Below are positions 9,527-18,676 of a DNA stretch of 48,861 nucleotides, piece after piece. Position numbers and translations under genes: made by a program. Source of the stretch: Hyphomonadaceae bacterium (GTDB lineage Bacteria > Pseudomonadota > Alphaproteobacteria > Caulobacterales > Maricaulaceae); contig JACOMS010000002.1 of NCBI GenBank assembly GCA_014324115.1, forward strand, positions 1 through 48,861, in the 5' to 3' direction. The notes under the pieces are model-generated. The model searched no databases. It was given only the letters and a program-made list of their open reading frames with translations, and was not told where the DNA came from. Numbering within the stretch: the first letter of the stretch is position 1; every line of letters starts with the position of its first letter.

Positions 9527-10033
9527 AGTGTGAAGTGCGATTGCTGTATGAGTGAAGGGGCGACTTCCGGCGCAGCGATGGCGAAGGTCTGTGGAGCATG
9601 TGCCTGCCCGGCCCGCAAACGAAGGCCATGCGACACCGGATCGTCAAGCAGGGTTTCGGGCCGGAGAGTGCGGTCATCAGTACCAAACACCCGCTCACCA
9701 AGCCCGGAAACGGCGCAAACCCCAAAATCCCGGCGAATCCGAATAAATTCGCAACAGTCTTGTTTTTACATTCCGGTCTTCCGGGGTTACGGGGTATTTA
9801 TATCCATGTCATTGGTTATACCGGACTGCCTGGAAATTTTAAACTCACGCGCCTGTCGACTTCCGGATGTGGTACGTTGCGGGCAGAAAAACTTGTAACA
9901 TCGCAGTGATGGCTTTACAAATGCCCGTGTGAATGAATGATTTTTGCATGGATTGCGGGACTGTCTTTTGGCATTGCGGGATCTTGAGTGGTGATTCTTC
10001 ACAGACTCATTTCATTGTCTGGAAAATGCCGGC
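9527..10033. other. Mosaic intergenic region upstream of the ABC exporter
   Basis: About 500 bp without a gene I can support; open frames here have no recognisable domain. It holds one copy of a dispersed repeat at 9571-9626, a 37-base stretch (9514-9550) similar to 48020-48056, and TTCGCAACAGTCTT near 9748, which also occurs near 84. The right half is AT-rich and probably contains the promoter of the ABC genes. Confidence 0.4.
9571..9626. repeat. Dispersed repeat, left copy
   Basis: It runs from CGCAGCGATGGCG to CCCGCAAACGAAGGC. It matches 11703-11761 at roughly 80 percent by eye, in the same orientation. The two copies bracket the ABC exporter pair. Confidence 0.6.
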
Positions 10034-10834
10034 ATGCTGCTTTTAAAACATTCTTTTAGCTCGGTCAGAAAATTCAAGAGGTGGATCGCCCCGATATTGT
10101 TCAAACTACTGATCGGGTACCGCCAGACATTTGGTGGGCTTTTCTGGATGTATTTCAGACCGCTTTGTTTTATCGCCATTATAGGTATACTCTTCGCCGG
10201 GCTTTCGAGTGTTTCACTTGAGGAATTTATTCCTCACCTGGCAGTCGGTTATATCTTTTGGACTCTTCTGGGCGGTTATTTGACTGGCTCATTCACCGTA
10301 TTCGAGCGGAGTAAGCCACTTCTGTTCAGCTGTGAATATTCGCATACTGATGCTGTTCTGTCGGATCATCTTGATTTGCTGGTGAAATTTTTGCATCTGT
10401 CCATCTTGATTGTCGCTGTTGTACTGTATTTCAAGACCATAGATTCGCCCTATTTTCTGATGTCGTTTCTGGGGCTGTTCATCGTCATGGTGACGGGTTT
10501 TTTCTTTACCATCATAGTCGGCACCATAGGCTCACGATTCAAGGATCTCGGTGAATTTTCATCAGCAATTACAAGGGTCGTTTTTCTGGCTACACCGATA
10601 ATCTGGATACCCGGGGGTTTTAGAAGCGGCAGCAGAAGAAGGCAGCTTGTAGCGCCCTTTGTGGATTACAATCCATTTTATCACTATCTGGAGTTGATGA
10701 GAGCGCCTCTATTGGGTAATGAGATCACGACTTACACATGGACATTCGTCGGTGTATCAACGACAGTTGTCGTTCTGACCGCCATCTTGATGTACCGGAG
10801 ATTCGCACACTTGGTCGTATTCTGGATTACTTGA
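10034..10834 (+). CDS. ABC-2 type polysaccharide export permease (Wzm/KpsM-like)
   Basis: The 266-residue membrane protein has about six predicted helices, an N-terminal cytoplasmic stretch with KLLIGYRQTFGGLFWMYFRP, and a late loop YNPFYHYLELMRAPLLG. Both are typical of ABC-2 permeases that export O-antigen, capsule or related glycans. It would form the channel for the ATPase encoded 8 bp downstream. The translation start is only weakly supported by GGAA about 10 bases upstream. Base composition looks more AT-rich than the flanking genes and no glycosyltransferase or other polysaccharide gene is nearby, so the pair may have been acquired. The substrate cannot be inferred. Confidence 0.85.
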   Translation: MLLLKHSFSSVRKFKRWIAPILFKLLIGYRQTFGGLFWMYFRPLCFIAIIGILFAGLSSVSLEEFIPHLAVGYIFWTLLGGYLTGSFTVFERSKPLLFSCEYSHTDAVLSDHLDLLVKFLHLSILIVAVVLYFKTIDSPYFLMSFLGLFIVMVTGFFFTIIVGTIGSRFKDLGEFSSAITRVVFLATPIIWIPGGFRSGSRRRQLVAPFVDYNPFYHYLELMRAPLLGNEITTYTWTFVGVSTTVVVLTAILMYRRFAHLVVFWIT

Positions 10835-10842
10835 GCTGATTT

Positions 10843-11637
10843 ATGTCTGGCTACCTCATACGTTGTCGAGATGTGTCCCTGACGATTCCCGCTCATGAGA
10901 ACCGAAAGTTATCGACAAGCAATCCTTTACAGTTTTTTTCCCGGCTGTACACATACAAACCCATTCGGGGTGAAAGAACGCTTCTACACAATATCAGCTT
11001 TGAAATGTTTGAAGGCGACGTAATATGTATTATGGGGGATAACGGTGCAGGCAAGACGACTTTGATGCGGGTCTTGGCCGGAATTTACAAGCCGACGGGA
11101 GGTGTTGTTGATATTAGCGGCGGAACCTACGGTATGTTTGATACCAAGATGGGTATGGATTTTCGCGCCACAGGCATGGAGAATATATATTTGCGCGGCC
11201 TTCAAATGGGAAAAACATTCTCAGAGATAAAAAAGATCATTCCTGAAATGTTGGATTTTATGGACATTGGAGATGCGATTTACGATTCAGTAAACACTTA
11301 TTCAAGTGGTATGCGGGGGCGGTTGACTGCTGCACTCTCGGCGCTGATAGCCCCGGATGTAGCTATACTTTTACTTGACGAGTGGGTCGGAGGTGGGGAT
11401 ACGGCATTCAGAGAGAAAATGGCAACCAGGATGCAGGACTTTGTTGACAAAAGCAGAGGCATAGTCATCGCCACACATAGTATGGACATAGTGAAAAAAC
11501 TCGGCTGCACCAAGGGTATGGTCTTGAAGGGAGGCAGTATTGATTTCTTTGGCGATATTGAATCAGCCGTAAAAATCCGGGGAGAGTCCGCGCGTCAAAC
11601 CGAACTTGAGGCGAAACATCAGGCTGCTGTCGCATGA
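10843..11637 (+). CDS. ABC exporter ATPase (Wzt/KpsT-like)
   Basis: The 264-residue ATPase powers the permease encoded just upstream. Walker A is GDNGAGKT (65-72), the signature region is YSSGMRGR (153-160), and Walker B is ILLLDEW with catalytic Glu 180, followed by VGGGD. The LLDEWxGxGD pattern is characteristic of the polysaccharide and teichoic acid exporter ATPases (Wzt, KpsT, TagH). There is no C-terminal carbohydrate-binding domain as in O9a-type Wzt, so recognition of a chain-end modification is unlikely. Codon use and AT content resemble the permease gene. Confidence 0.88.
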   Translation: MSGYLIRCRDVSLTIPAHENRKLSTSNPLQFFSRLYTYKPIRGERTLLHNISFEMFEGDVICIMGDNGAGKTTLMRVLAGIYKPTGGVVDISGGTYGMFDTKMGMDFRATGMENIYLRGLQMGKTFSEIKKIIPEMLDFMDIGDAIYDSVNTYSSGMRGRLTAALSALIAPDVAILLLDEWVGGGDTAFREKMATRMQDFVDKSRGIVIATHSMDIVKKLGCTKGMVLKGGSIDFFGDIESAVKIRGESARQTELEAKHQAAVA

Positions 11638-12037
11638 CTTGTTCCCTGGTGCGCCGGTTGAGGAAGGGGTTTAAATCGTACCTCGACTACAAGGGCTTTT
11701 AGCGCAGTGATGGCGCGGGCTGTGTGGGGCGGCATGTGCCTGTCCGGCCCGCAAACAAAGGCAAAGCGCCCTACCTGCCTCGCCTGCTTAAGGTATGCAC
11801 GGCGGTCCATTTCCGGCGGAACAGGCCTGTTCCGGTACGACGAACCGCGCGGCGCTTGCCCGGCAAGGCTTCAAATCCGAAGGTCATGTTCCGGGCGCGA
11901 CGGAACCATCTGCAGAGCGCCTGGCAGAGAGGTTCAACCAGCCGGTGCCAAATCACAAAGGAGGGAAACGGGTATGGCTTCCCGGTTTCCAGATCTATTT
12001 CCAACTGGATACAGCGGCGGCACTTTTGTTTGGCCGA
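11638..12037. other. Intergenic region with right copy of the dispersed repeat
   Basis: About 400 bp between the ABC ATPase and convergent cobT. It contains the repeat copy at 11703-11761. Open frames on both strands have no recognisable motif, and I support no gene here. Confidence 0.4.
11703..11761. repeat. Dispersed repeat, right copy
   Basis: CGCAGTGATGGCGCGGGC to CCCGCAAACAAAGGC, a direct partner of 9571-9626. The flanks outside the core also show patchy similarity (GAAGGGG upstream of the core in both). Confidence 0.6.
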
Positions 12038-13858
12038 CTACTTTGAATTTTCATCAAACAGCTCAACGAGTTTCTCCGTCATGGCCCCGCCGAGCTGTTC
12101 GACATCCGTGATCGTGACCGCGCGACGATACCATCTTTTGACATCATGACCGATACCTATGGCAACAAGCTCGACTTCTGAACGGTTTTCGATCATGTTG
12201 ATGACCATGTGTAAGTGATTTTCCAACAGGCCCGACGTGTTCTGGCTTTGTGTGGCGTCGTCAACCGGGGCACCATCGGAAATGACCATCAGGATGCGGC
12301 GCTGTTCGGGTCGGGCATTGAGCCGGGCAAAAGCCCATTCAAGCGCTTCCCCGTCAATGTTTTCCTTGAGAAGACCTTCGCGCATCATGAGACCAAGATT
12401 GCGTTTGGCTCGTCGCCACGGCATATCCGCGCCCTTGTAAATTATATGGCGGAGATCATTGAGCCGTCCCGGGTTCCTTGGCCTGTTCGTACCCATCCAG
12501 TGCTGAAAGCTCTTGCCGCCTTTCCAGGCCCGCGTTGTAAAGCCCAGAATTTCCACCTTGACCCCGCAACGCTCCAATGTTCGAGCCATAATATCGGCAC
12601 AGATAGCAGCGACCATAATCGGTCGCCCGCGCATGGAACCGGAATTGTCGATCAAAATTGACACAACCGTGTCGCGAAATTCGGTTTCCTTCTCTTCCTT
12701 GAAAGCCAGACCCAGCATTGGGTCGATAATCACCCGCGTCAGGCGGTTTGTATCCAGCAGACCTTCTTCGAGATCGAACGTCCATGAGCGTTGTTGTTGG
12801 GCCAACAGACGTCTCTGCAGGCGATTGGCCAGACGCGAAACGACCGAAGACAGTCCCGACATATGCCCGTCGAGATAGCCGTACAGGCGTTCCAGCTCTT
12901 CCATATCGCACAGGTCTTCGGCCCTGAGCATTTCGTCATGCGTCGTGGTGTAGACGGAATAAGGCGGCGCGGCATTGGGCAGCGCGGCCCGTTGCACGAC
13001 ATTCTCCGGCGACGGTTCGCTGTCATCACCGTCTCCATCCATGGTTTCGGCGTCAACAATATCCTGCGGGACAGACTCGCCATCCTCAACCGCGTCGGCA
13101 TCAGAGACCTCTGTCTGTCCCTGTTGTGCCTCGCGCGGCGTGTCAGGGGCCTGGTCGGGTTGCTGCTGATTGTCTTCATTGTCGCGGGATTCATTATCCG
13201 GGCCCTCCTGCCCGGACGGGTCAGATATATTGTCACCGAGATCGAAATCGCGCAAAAGTTCATGGGCCTCCTTGCCAAACGCTTTCTGATCGTGGATCAG
13301 TTCTTTGAGCGCTTTGAACCGTTCAAGTCCCGTACATTCAATCTCTTCACGGCGCACGTCCATAATACCGGACACACCATCCGGCAACTCACGCTCCATG
13401 AAAATCTCGCGGGCAAAATAGCCGATGGCTTCAGACAGAGGCGCTTCGTCAGGAGACAAATCCTCCTCGTGAAAACCCTTGCGCCGCCCGCGATGATCCA
13501 GGGCGGCCATGAGATTGTCGCCGAGGCCGGACAGATGCTTCGCGCCAACGGATTCAATGCGCGCATGTTCCAGTGCCTCGAATATCATCCGCGCATCCCC
13601 GGCCATGGGCTGCACCTGTCGGTGTATATCCGCATTGTGAAGCGCAATCCTGAGCGCCAGCGCATCCGCCTCGCCCCGCGCCTTGGCGAGCGCCTGCGCA
13701 CTCGTCCTTTTGGGTAAACCCGGCAGTATCATCTGATCGCTCACGATTCCGGCCATATCCCCGCCAAAACTGATCTCCAGCTCCGGTTCACCGGAAATCG
13801 CCCGGGTTGCCGCGCCCAACGCGCGTTTGAACTCGTCTTGCGGGGAAGGGTCAGTCAT
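12038..13858 (-). CDS. cobT: CobT-type cobaltochelatase subunit (VWA domain)
   Basis: CobT, with CobS, forms the AAA+/VWA chaperone part of the aerobic cobaltochelatase; CobN carries the active site. The 606-residue product has an N-terminal helical domain (about 1-205), a very acidic Gln/Asp/Glu-rich linker (about 208-288), and a C-terminal von Willebrand A domain. The MIDAS motif DNSGS is at 404-408 and a downstream SDGAPVDD is visible. It follows cobS by 72 bp. No cobN or other cobalamin gene is in the window. CobST pairs in alphaproteobacteria are often distant from the pathway genes, so a second client cannot be excluded. Confidence 0.95.
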   Translation of the reverse strand: MTDPSPQDEFKRALGAATRAISGEPELEISFGGDMAGIVSDQMILPGLPKRTSAQALAKARGEADALALRIALHNADIHRQVQPMAGDARMIFEALEHARIESVGAKHLSGLGDNLMAALDHRGRRKGFHEEDLSPDEAPLSEAIGYFAREIFMERELPDGVSGIMDVRREEIECTGLERFKALKELIHDQKAFGKEAHELLRDFDLGDNISDPSGQEGPDNESRDNEDNQQQPDQAPDTPREAQQGQTEVSDADAVEDGESVPQDIVDAETMDGDGDDSEPSPENVVQRAALPNAAPPYSVYTTTHDEMLRAEDLCDMEELERLYGYLDGHMSGLSSVVSRLANRLQRRLLAQQQRSWTFDLEEGLLDTNRLTRVIIDPMLGLAFKEEKETEFRDTVVSILIDNSGSMRGRPIMVAAICADIMARTLERCGVKVEILGFTTRAWKGGKSFQHWMGTNRPRNPGRLNDLRHIIYKGADMPWRRAKRNLGLMMREGLLKENIDGEALEWAFARLNARPEQRRILMVISDGAPVDDATQSQNTSGLLENHLHMVINMIENRSEVELVAIGIGHDVKRWYRRAVTITDVEQLGGAMTEKLVELFDENSK

Positions 13859-13930
13859 TGTTCGTCAGCCCTGCATCGCGGACGATGAAGAGGGTGTGTT
13901 GCAATCAATTCGCAGGATCGATTGCGGTCA

Positions 13931-14917
13931 CTATGCCACCATGACGGTCGCCGCACTTTCGGGCAATTCCTCTGCAAAGGCACGTTGGTAAAATTCGGAA
14001 ATAATCGGGCGCTCAAGCTCATCACATTTGTTGAGATATGTGAGGCGGAAGGCTTGGCCAATGTCACCACCGAATATGCACGCATTCTCGGCCCAGTTGA
14101 TAACTGTGCGCGGGCTCATGACAGTGGAAATATCCCCGCCGATAAAGGCGTTACGAGTCATGTCGGCGACGCGCACCATGGCGGCGACGGTCTCCCTGCC
14201 GACCTCGTTGTCATAAGCCGGAGATTTGGCGAGCACGATGGCTTCTTCCTTGTCGTGGGACAAATAGTTCAACTGCGTTACGATTGACCAGCGGTCCATT
14301 TGTCCCTGATTAATTTGTTGCGTACCGTTATAGAGCCCGCTCGTATCGCCAAGACCGACCGTGTTGGTCGTTGCAAACAGCCGGAAGGCCGGGTGGGGGG
14401 AAATCACACGATTTTGATCGAGTAATGTCAAACTCCCGCTCGCTTCCAGGACGCGCTGAATCACGAACATCACATCCGGGCGTCCGGCATCATATTCATC
14501 AAACGTCAACGCGACCGGGTTTTGCAAAGCCCAGGGGAGAAGCCCTTCGCGGAATTCTGTCACCTGTAAGCCGTCTTTGAGAACAATCGCATCTTTTCCG
14601 ACCAGATCAATCCGGCTCACATGACCGTCGAGGTTCATCCGTACAAGCGGCCAGTTTAACCGCGCAGCAATCTGTTCGATATGGGTCGATTTTCCCGTCC
14701 CGTGATAGCCTTGCACCATGACACGACGATTATACGCAAAACCGGCACAAATCGCCTGGGTCGTCTGATCATCGAAAATATAGGCATCATCAATCGGCGG
14801 CACATATTCGCAGGCTTTGCTGAAGGCAGAAACCTTCATGTCGAAACCAATACCGAAGGCCTCCCGCGCATTGACCGTAATATCCGGGGCCGGAATAGGG
14901 AATTGGCTGTCTGGCAT
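13931..14917 (-). CDS. cobS: CobS-type cobaltochelatase AAA+ ATPase
   Basis: A MoxR-class AAA+ ATPase that drives remodelling of the cobaltochelatase with CobT. The 328-residue product has Walker [10 protein letters not shown] (70-78), Walker [11 protein letters not shown] (about 136-145) and sensor-1-like [11 protein letters not shown]. The N-terminal segment [20 protein letters not shown] is typical of CobS. It lies between the J-domain gene, 15 bp upstream, and cobT, 72 bp downstream, so the three are probably one transcript. Confidence 0.96.
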   Translation of the reverse strand: MPDSQFPIPAPDITVNAREAFGIGFDMKVSAFSKACEYVPPIDDAYIFDDQTTQAICAGFAYNRRVMVQGYHGTGKSTHIEQIAARLNWPLVRMNLDGHVSRIDLVGKDAIVLKDGLQVTEFREGLLPWALQNPVALTFDEYDAGRPDVMFVIQRVLEASGSLTLLDQNRVISPHPAFRLFATTNTVGLGDTSGLYNGTQQINQGQMDRWSIVTQLNYLSHDKEEAIVLAKSPAYDNEVGRETVAAMVRVADMTRNAFIGGDISTVMSPRTVINWAENACIFGGDIGQAFRLTYLNKCDELERPIISEFYQRAFAEELPESAATVMVA

Positions 14918-14932
14918 GGGAGTATCTCGTGC

Positions 14933-15550
14933 TTAACCGAGCTCGGTCGTTTTAATGATTTTATAGGCTCTGACCACGCGCCGGAAACTTTCTTCGGTAT
15001 TGCGATTACCCTGATTGACATCAGGGTGGAGTTGTTTAACCAGTTGAGTATAGCGTTTGCGCACATCCGCTTTCGTCGCCGTATCATCCAGCCCCATATC
15101 ATTGAGCGCCTTGATCTGCATTTCGGACAGGCGACGGCGGGGTGTTTCGGGGACAATTCTGTCCTTGCCCTCATCAAGAATATTATAACCTTCGGCTGTG
15201 GCGGCCGTATGACCGGCGCGGCGTTTTTGCCGGCCCCTGCACCATTCAGACGTGTTTTTGCGCATATCCCAAGTCGGGCGATGACCATGCCGTGCGCCTG
15301 CCTGCCATTCGGAAATATCCTCATCGGTCATACCGGAGAAGAAATTCCAGTTCCGGTTATACTCCTGCGCATGTGCCGTGCAGAAATTATAATAGTCACG
15401 CAGGCGATCCGGGCTCTTCGGGGCCTTGCAACTGCCCATATTGGTACAGTCGGCCCATTCGCAGGGGCTTTCGTCAGGCTTGGAGTTTTTTTTGCCCTTG
15501 TTGACCCTGATATCTATCCCTTTGGGTTTATAGCTGAAATTGTCTGTCAT
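14933..15550 (-). CDS. J-domain (DnaJ-like) protein
   Basis: A 205-residue protein with a C-terminal J domain. The last ~65 residues run from QIKALNDMGLDD through the HPD signature in QLHPDVNQG to the end of the protein, so HPD is close to the C-terminus. The N-terminal half is Cys/Trp-rich (CEWADCTNMGSC, YYNFCTAHAQEYNRNWNFF), a conserved pattern in alphaproteobacterial proteins encoded next to cobS. It probably recruits a DnaK-type chaperone; a link to CobST assembly is inferred from position only. I chose the ATG at 15550 (TDNFSYKPKG); in-frame codons further upstream would overlap divergent bolA. Confidence 0.88.
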   Translation of the reverse strand: MTDNFSYKPKGIDIRVNKGKKNSKPDESPCEWADCTNMGSCKAPKSPDRLRDYYNFCTAHAQEYNRNWNFFSGMTDEDISEWQAGARHGHRPTWDMRKNTSEWCRGRQKRRAGHTAATAEGYNILDEGKDRIVPETPRRRLSEMQIKALNDMGLDDTATKADVRKRYTQLVKQLHPDVNQGNRNTEESFRRVVRAYKIIKTTELG

Positions 15551-15596
15551 CGGACCTATATAGTGCGTGTCGGTAATGAAAGAAGGATGGTACAGG

Positions 15597-15875
15597 ATGG
15601 GCAAAATCGCCACTGCAATCAAGGAAAAACTCCAAACGGCGTTTAATCCGTCGCATCTTGACGTCATTGACGAGAGCCACAAACATACAGGCCATGCCGG
15701 GGCCAAAGCCCATTTGGATGTGCTGGGTTCAGGTGAGAGCCATTTCCATGTTGTGATTATCTCTGACGCCTTTCACGGCATGAACAGACTGGTCAGGCAC
15801 CGTGCGGTGATGGACGTGCTTTCCGAAGAAATAATGGTCATTCACGCTTTCAGTTTGGAAGCCAGCGCAAATTAA
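15597..15875 (+). CDS. bolA: BolA family protein
   Basis: A 92-residue BolA-type protein. BolA proteins bind monothiol glutaredoxins and [2Fe-2S] clusters, and some bind DNA. The family core is visible: LDVIDESHKHTGH, then SHFHVVIISDAFHGMNRLVRH, then VHxFSL near the end, here IHAFSL. The start at MGKIATAIKEKL has AAGGA about 10 bases upstream. It diverges from the J-domain gene with a 46-bp shared regulatory space, an arrangement I recognise from other alphaproteobacteria. Confidence 0.93.
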   Translation: MGKIATAIKEKLQTAFNPSHLDVIDESHKHTGHAGAKAHLDVLGSGESHFHVVIISDAFHGMNRLVRHRAVMDVLSEEIMVIHAFSLEASAN

Positions 15876-16092
15876 AGCTCTCCGGCATCTCGAAAACCGG
15901 CAGGCAACAGGACGTTTTCGGAAAGCATAAAAATGACCGAAAAAGTGATCGTTTCGTCCCATACCCCAAGGTCAAAGCCCATTTGTCCCATGCCGGATTG
16001 ATTATATAGCCCCTCGCCGGTCAGCATTTTTGGAACCTTGCTAATCGGTGACGGCGTTTCAGGCACAAGCGGTTTGCCCACGACGAGACCGC
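15876..16092 (-). other. Unassigned stretch downstream of the thioesterase gene
   Basis: On the minus strand an open frame of about 70 codons runs from inside the thioesterase 3' end to 15872 and ends in FSVIFMLSENVLLPAGFRDA. Its composition looks protein-like and an internal ATG (MLTGEGLYNQ) exists, but I see no ribosome binding site and recognise no family. It could be the tail of a decayed gene or non-coding sequence. Confidence 0.25.
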
Positions 16093-16899
16093 CTACACGA
16101 AAAGGGCAACGGATTGAGTGCCCTCGGCGATCAAGGTACCGTCTGTGTTCCAGTATCGCATAATCTGTGCGGAGTAGCCGTCCTGTCCGGCAGATAGTCG
16201 TGTTTCCACATGCCACCATCCGTCGCGGGTCGCCAACTCCGGAGTCAGGATGTTGAGCTGCCAGTTCATGGAAGACACAGGCCCGAATGTTGTCAACTTC
16301 GGCGCGGCGGCAGGCGGCAAAGCGTCGGCAAGGGCGATGAAGGATAAAATCCCGTCGCGTGAGGCCGGGTCTTCATGCCGTGACCACAGGCGCATATAGC
16401 CGTCTTTTGCCCCCGTCATCGGTCTGTGACCTTCAATCAGCCGCGTGTCAAAACGCAGGAAAAAGACGGGTACAAATCTGCGCATGGCAGGTGGTGTGAA
16501 CGGCTCGACGGTTTCAGGCTCGGGAGCATCCGGCGCTGTAAGGGTTTCGCTCAAGGCGGATTTGCGGCTTGCACCGAAAAACAGTGTAAGACGCCCGCAC
16601 AATCTGCCACCGGATTCCACATTGACGCCGACGACTGTAACATTGCGTCCCTGTCGCAGCACAGATGGCGAAAAAACGGGCTGTTCCCCGACCGGGCCGA
16701 CAAACCCCATTTGCAGGGAACGCAGCGGTGCCAAGCCGGGAAACCTGGCCTTTGCAACGGCGAGAGCCATAGCCGTCGATACACCGCCATAGGCCGTGCG
16801 GCCCTGCATCCAGCCGACGGGCACATATCCGGTAAATCTGTCTTCGTCGCGCTTCAATGCGTCAATGAGGCTTTGAAACCCGGGGTGTATTTCACTCAT
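16093..16899 (-). CDS. Acyl-CoA thioesterase family protein (TesB-like double hotdog)
   Basis: The 268-residue protein resembles double-hotdog thioesterases that hydrolyse acyl-CoA. Visible family features are YGGVSTAMALA and LQMGFVGPVG in the first hotdog, and a second hotdog ending MRYWNTDGTLIAEGTQSVALF. I chose the ATG at 16899 (SEIHPGFQSLIDALKRDED). A longer in-frame reading would run antisense through the divergent SDR gene and lacks protein-like composition. It diverges from the SDR/HCCA-isomerase pair, which could suggest a shared degradation pathway, but the substrate is unknown. Confidence 0.8.
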   Translation of the reverse strand: MSEIHPGFQSLIDALKRDEDRFTGYVPVGWMQGRTAYGGVSTAMALAVAKARFPGLAPLRSLQMGFVGPVGEQPVFSPSVLRQGRNVTVVGVNVESGGRLCGRLTLFFGASRKSALSETLTAPDAPEPETVEPFTPPAMRRFVPVFFLRFDTRLIEGHRPMTGAKDGYMRLWSRHEDPASRDGILSFIALADALPPAAAPKLTTFGPVSSMNWQLNILTPELATRDGWWHVETRLSAGQDGYSAQIMRYWNTDGTLIAEGTQSVALFV

Positions 16900-17013
16900 G
16901 AATCCGCCCTGCGGCATTGTATGATAGCGATATAGTCGCGTCACATGAAAAAAGCATCCAGTGTCTTTGCATATTCCATATGCAGGAAGGCGCACATGAA
17001 ATATGGGAGTCCC

Positions 17014-17742
17014 ATGGATCAGATTTGTCTCATCATCGGTGCCGGGGATGACACCGGCAGCGCCGTTGCAAGGGCCTTTGCCGCAGAAGGCCTGCACAGC
17101 GTGCTTGTCCGCCGTCCGCGTCACCGGGACAAGCTGGAAACGTCCGCACAAACCATTCGGGATATGGGGTTCAAGGCCACGGCCAGGGGGTGCGATGCGC
17201 GCGACGAAGACGCCATGGCGGAACTCGTCGCGGAGATTGAGGCCGGTATCGGCCCTGTTGAAGTCGCGGTTTTTAACATTGGCGCGAATGTCAACTTCGG
17301 TATCGCAGAGACCACACCGCGGGTCTATCGCAAGGTCTGGGAAATGGCGGCTTTTGCAGGGTTTCTGATGGTCCACAACGTCGCCCCGCACATGATCAGG
17401 CGAAAGTGCGGCACAATAATTTTTACAGGCGCCACCGCTTCGATTCGCGGCAATCCCGGTTATGCCGCTTTTGCCGGGGCCAAACATGCGCTCCGGGCCC
17501 TGGCTCAAGCCTGTGCCCGCGAATTGGGACCGAAAAATATCCATGTGGCGCACACGATTATTGACGGCATGATCGACGGCACCTTCATCCGCGAAAATGT
17601 TCCCGATGTGGACGGTATGCGCAAGGCTGATGGAATTTTATCACCGGATGACATCGCAGCGAACTACGTGTACCTCCATAAGCAACCCCCCAATGCATGG
17701 ACTTTTGAACTTGATCTGAGACCCTGGAGGGAAAAATGGTAA
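17014..17742 (+). CDS. Atypical short-chain dehydrogenase/reductase
   Basis: A 242-residue Rossmann-fold SDR. The cofactor loop reads GAGDDTGSAVARAF instead of TGxxxGxG, and the NAG-equivalent region is FNIGANV. The usual catalytic YxxxK is FAGAK (F153, K157), with Ser143 in GATASIRG. Tyr is therefore replaced by Phe; a Tyr at 150 is out of register. As I recall, a subgroup of SDRs shares this FxxAKxALRxLAQ pattern, so it may have altered or no redox activity. The start at 17014 has GGGAG upstream. It is 13 bp from the next gene and probably co-transcribed with it. Confidence 0.85.
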   Translation: MDQICLIIGAGDDTGSAVARAFAAEGLHSVLVRRPRHRDKLETSAQTIRDMGFKATARGCDARDEDAMAELVAEIEAGIGPVEVAVFNIGANVNFGIAETTPRVYRKVWEMAAFAGFLMVHNVAPHMIRRKCGTIIFTGATASIRGNPGYAAFAGAKHALRALAQACARELGPKNIHVAHTIIDGMIDGTFIRENVPDVDGMRKADGILSPDDIAANYVYLHKQPPNAWTFELDLRPWREKW

Positions 17743-17755
17743 AGGAGATACGCTG

Positions 17756-18355
17756 ATGGCGATATTGGATTTTTATTATGATTTCGGGAGCCCGAATGTC
17801 TATTTTGCCCGGGAAGCGTTAAAAGACGTATCCGGGCGCACAGGTCTGACAGTCAGGGAGCACCCTGTGTTGATCGGTGGAATTTTCAAGCTGACCCATA
17901 ACAGGCCACCATGGATGGCGCACGGGCAATGCGCCAACAGAATGGCCTACATGCAGCTTGAGATCAAGCGTTTCATTGAGGATTACGGCCTGACAAAATT
18001 CAGGTTTAATTCCGCTTTTCCGGTCAAAACCCTGTTGTCCATGCGCACGGCCATTGCCGCGCAGGATGCCGGAGTTCATGACAGATTCGTTGAGCCCGTG
18101 TTTAAAGCTGTCTGGGAAGACGACATGAATATCAGCGATCCGGAGGTATTGACAACCGTTTTGAATGGAGCGGGATTGAACGGTGAGGCATTGGTTGCCG
18201 CGACACGGGATCAGGCCATAAAGGACAAGCTGGCCGCCGCAACTCAAGCTGTAGTGGATCGCGGTGCATTTGGCCTGCCGACATATTTTCTGGATGAAGA
18301 CATGTATTTCGGTAAGGACCGTGTCTGGATGATTGAGAGGAAGATATCCGGATAA
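17756..18355 (+). CDS. 2-hydroxychromene-2-carboxylate isomerase family (GST-kappa/DsbA-like)
   Basis: A 199-residue member of the DsbA-like HCCA isomerase / GST-kappa family. It has the typical N-terminus LDFYYDFGSPNVYFA, where Ser12 is the likely glutathione-activating residue, and the C-terminal GAFGLPTYF...MYFGKDR signature. Known members isomerise a naphthalene-pathway intermediate with glutathione, but many close relatives act on unknown substrates. No aromatic-ring degradation genes are nearby except the SDR upstream, so the substrate is not assigned. GGAGAT precedes the ATG. Confidence 0.88.
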   Translation: MAILDFYYDFGSPNVYFAREALKDVSGRTGLTVREHPVLIGGIFKLTHNRPPWMAHGQCANRMAYMQLEIKRFIEDYGLTKFRFNSAFPVKTLLSMRTAIAAQDAGVHDRFVEPVFKAVWEDDMNISDPEVLTTVLNGAGLNGEALVAATRDQAIKDKLAAATQAVVDRGAFGLPTYFLDEDMYFGKDRVWMIERKISG

Positions 18356-18676
18356 CGCAATATGCACGGGAACAGGCTGCGCGACAGGGTGTGCTTTGCC
18401 GACAAGGACTGCGAAATTGTTCCGGTATAAAAAGGCTGACTGTTCCGATTGGCTGATTTAGAAAATATCCAGGCATACTGCAAGGCCATCACACCTCCTC
18501 AGGTCGTCGTGCTGGCGGTCTATCGTGCCCCGTGATCCGCTTTTTGGTGTGATCCGAATCCCGGGCCGGAATTGACCCAACGCATGTTCCTGTCATCCCA
18601 TGCAGGCTCCGTTTTACTGCGTGGATAAACCCGGTCCCGCCCGCTTCAATTCCGCCAGGATATGTTGCTGCACCCA
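18356..18676. other. Convergent intergenic region
   Basis: About 320 bp between the convergent HCCA-isomerase and GH63 genes. Open frames on the minus strand look like translated intergenic repeat and contain no recognisable domain. I see no clear terminator and support no gene. Confidence 0.35.

Noticed and set aside
11771-12004. 77-codon minus-strand frame between the ABC ATPase and cobT
   Set aside because: No family, no start signal, and it lies in repeat-rich intergenic DNA.
12791-13717. 308-codon plus-strand open frame within cobT
   Set aside because: Antisense shadow of cobT; it has no domain and no ribosome binding site of note.
14681-15646. 321-codon plus-strand open frame over cobS/J-domain genes
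   Set aside because: Antisense shadow of two well-supported genes.
15551-15706. Upstream extension of the J-domain protein
   Set aside because: It overlaps bolA on the other strand, and the extension resembles no J-domain protein start.
16900-17553. Long N-terminal extension of the thioesterase frame
   Set aside because: It is antisense to the SDR gene and not protein-like; the family start fits the ATG at 16899.
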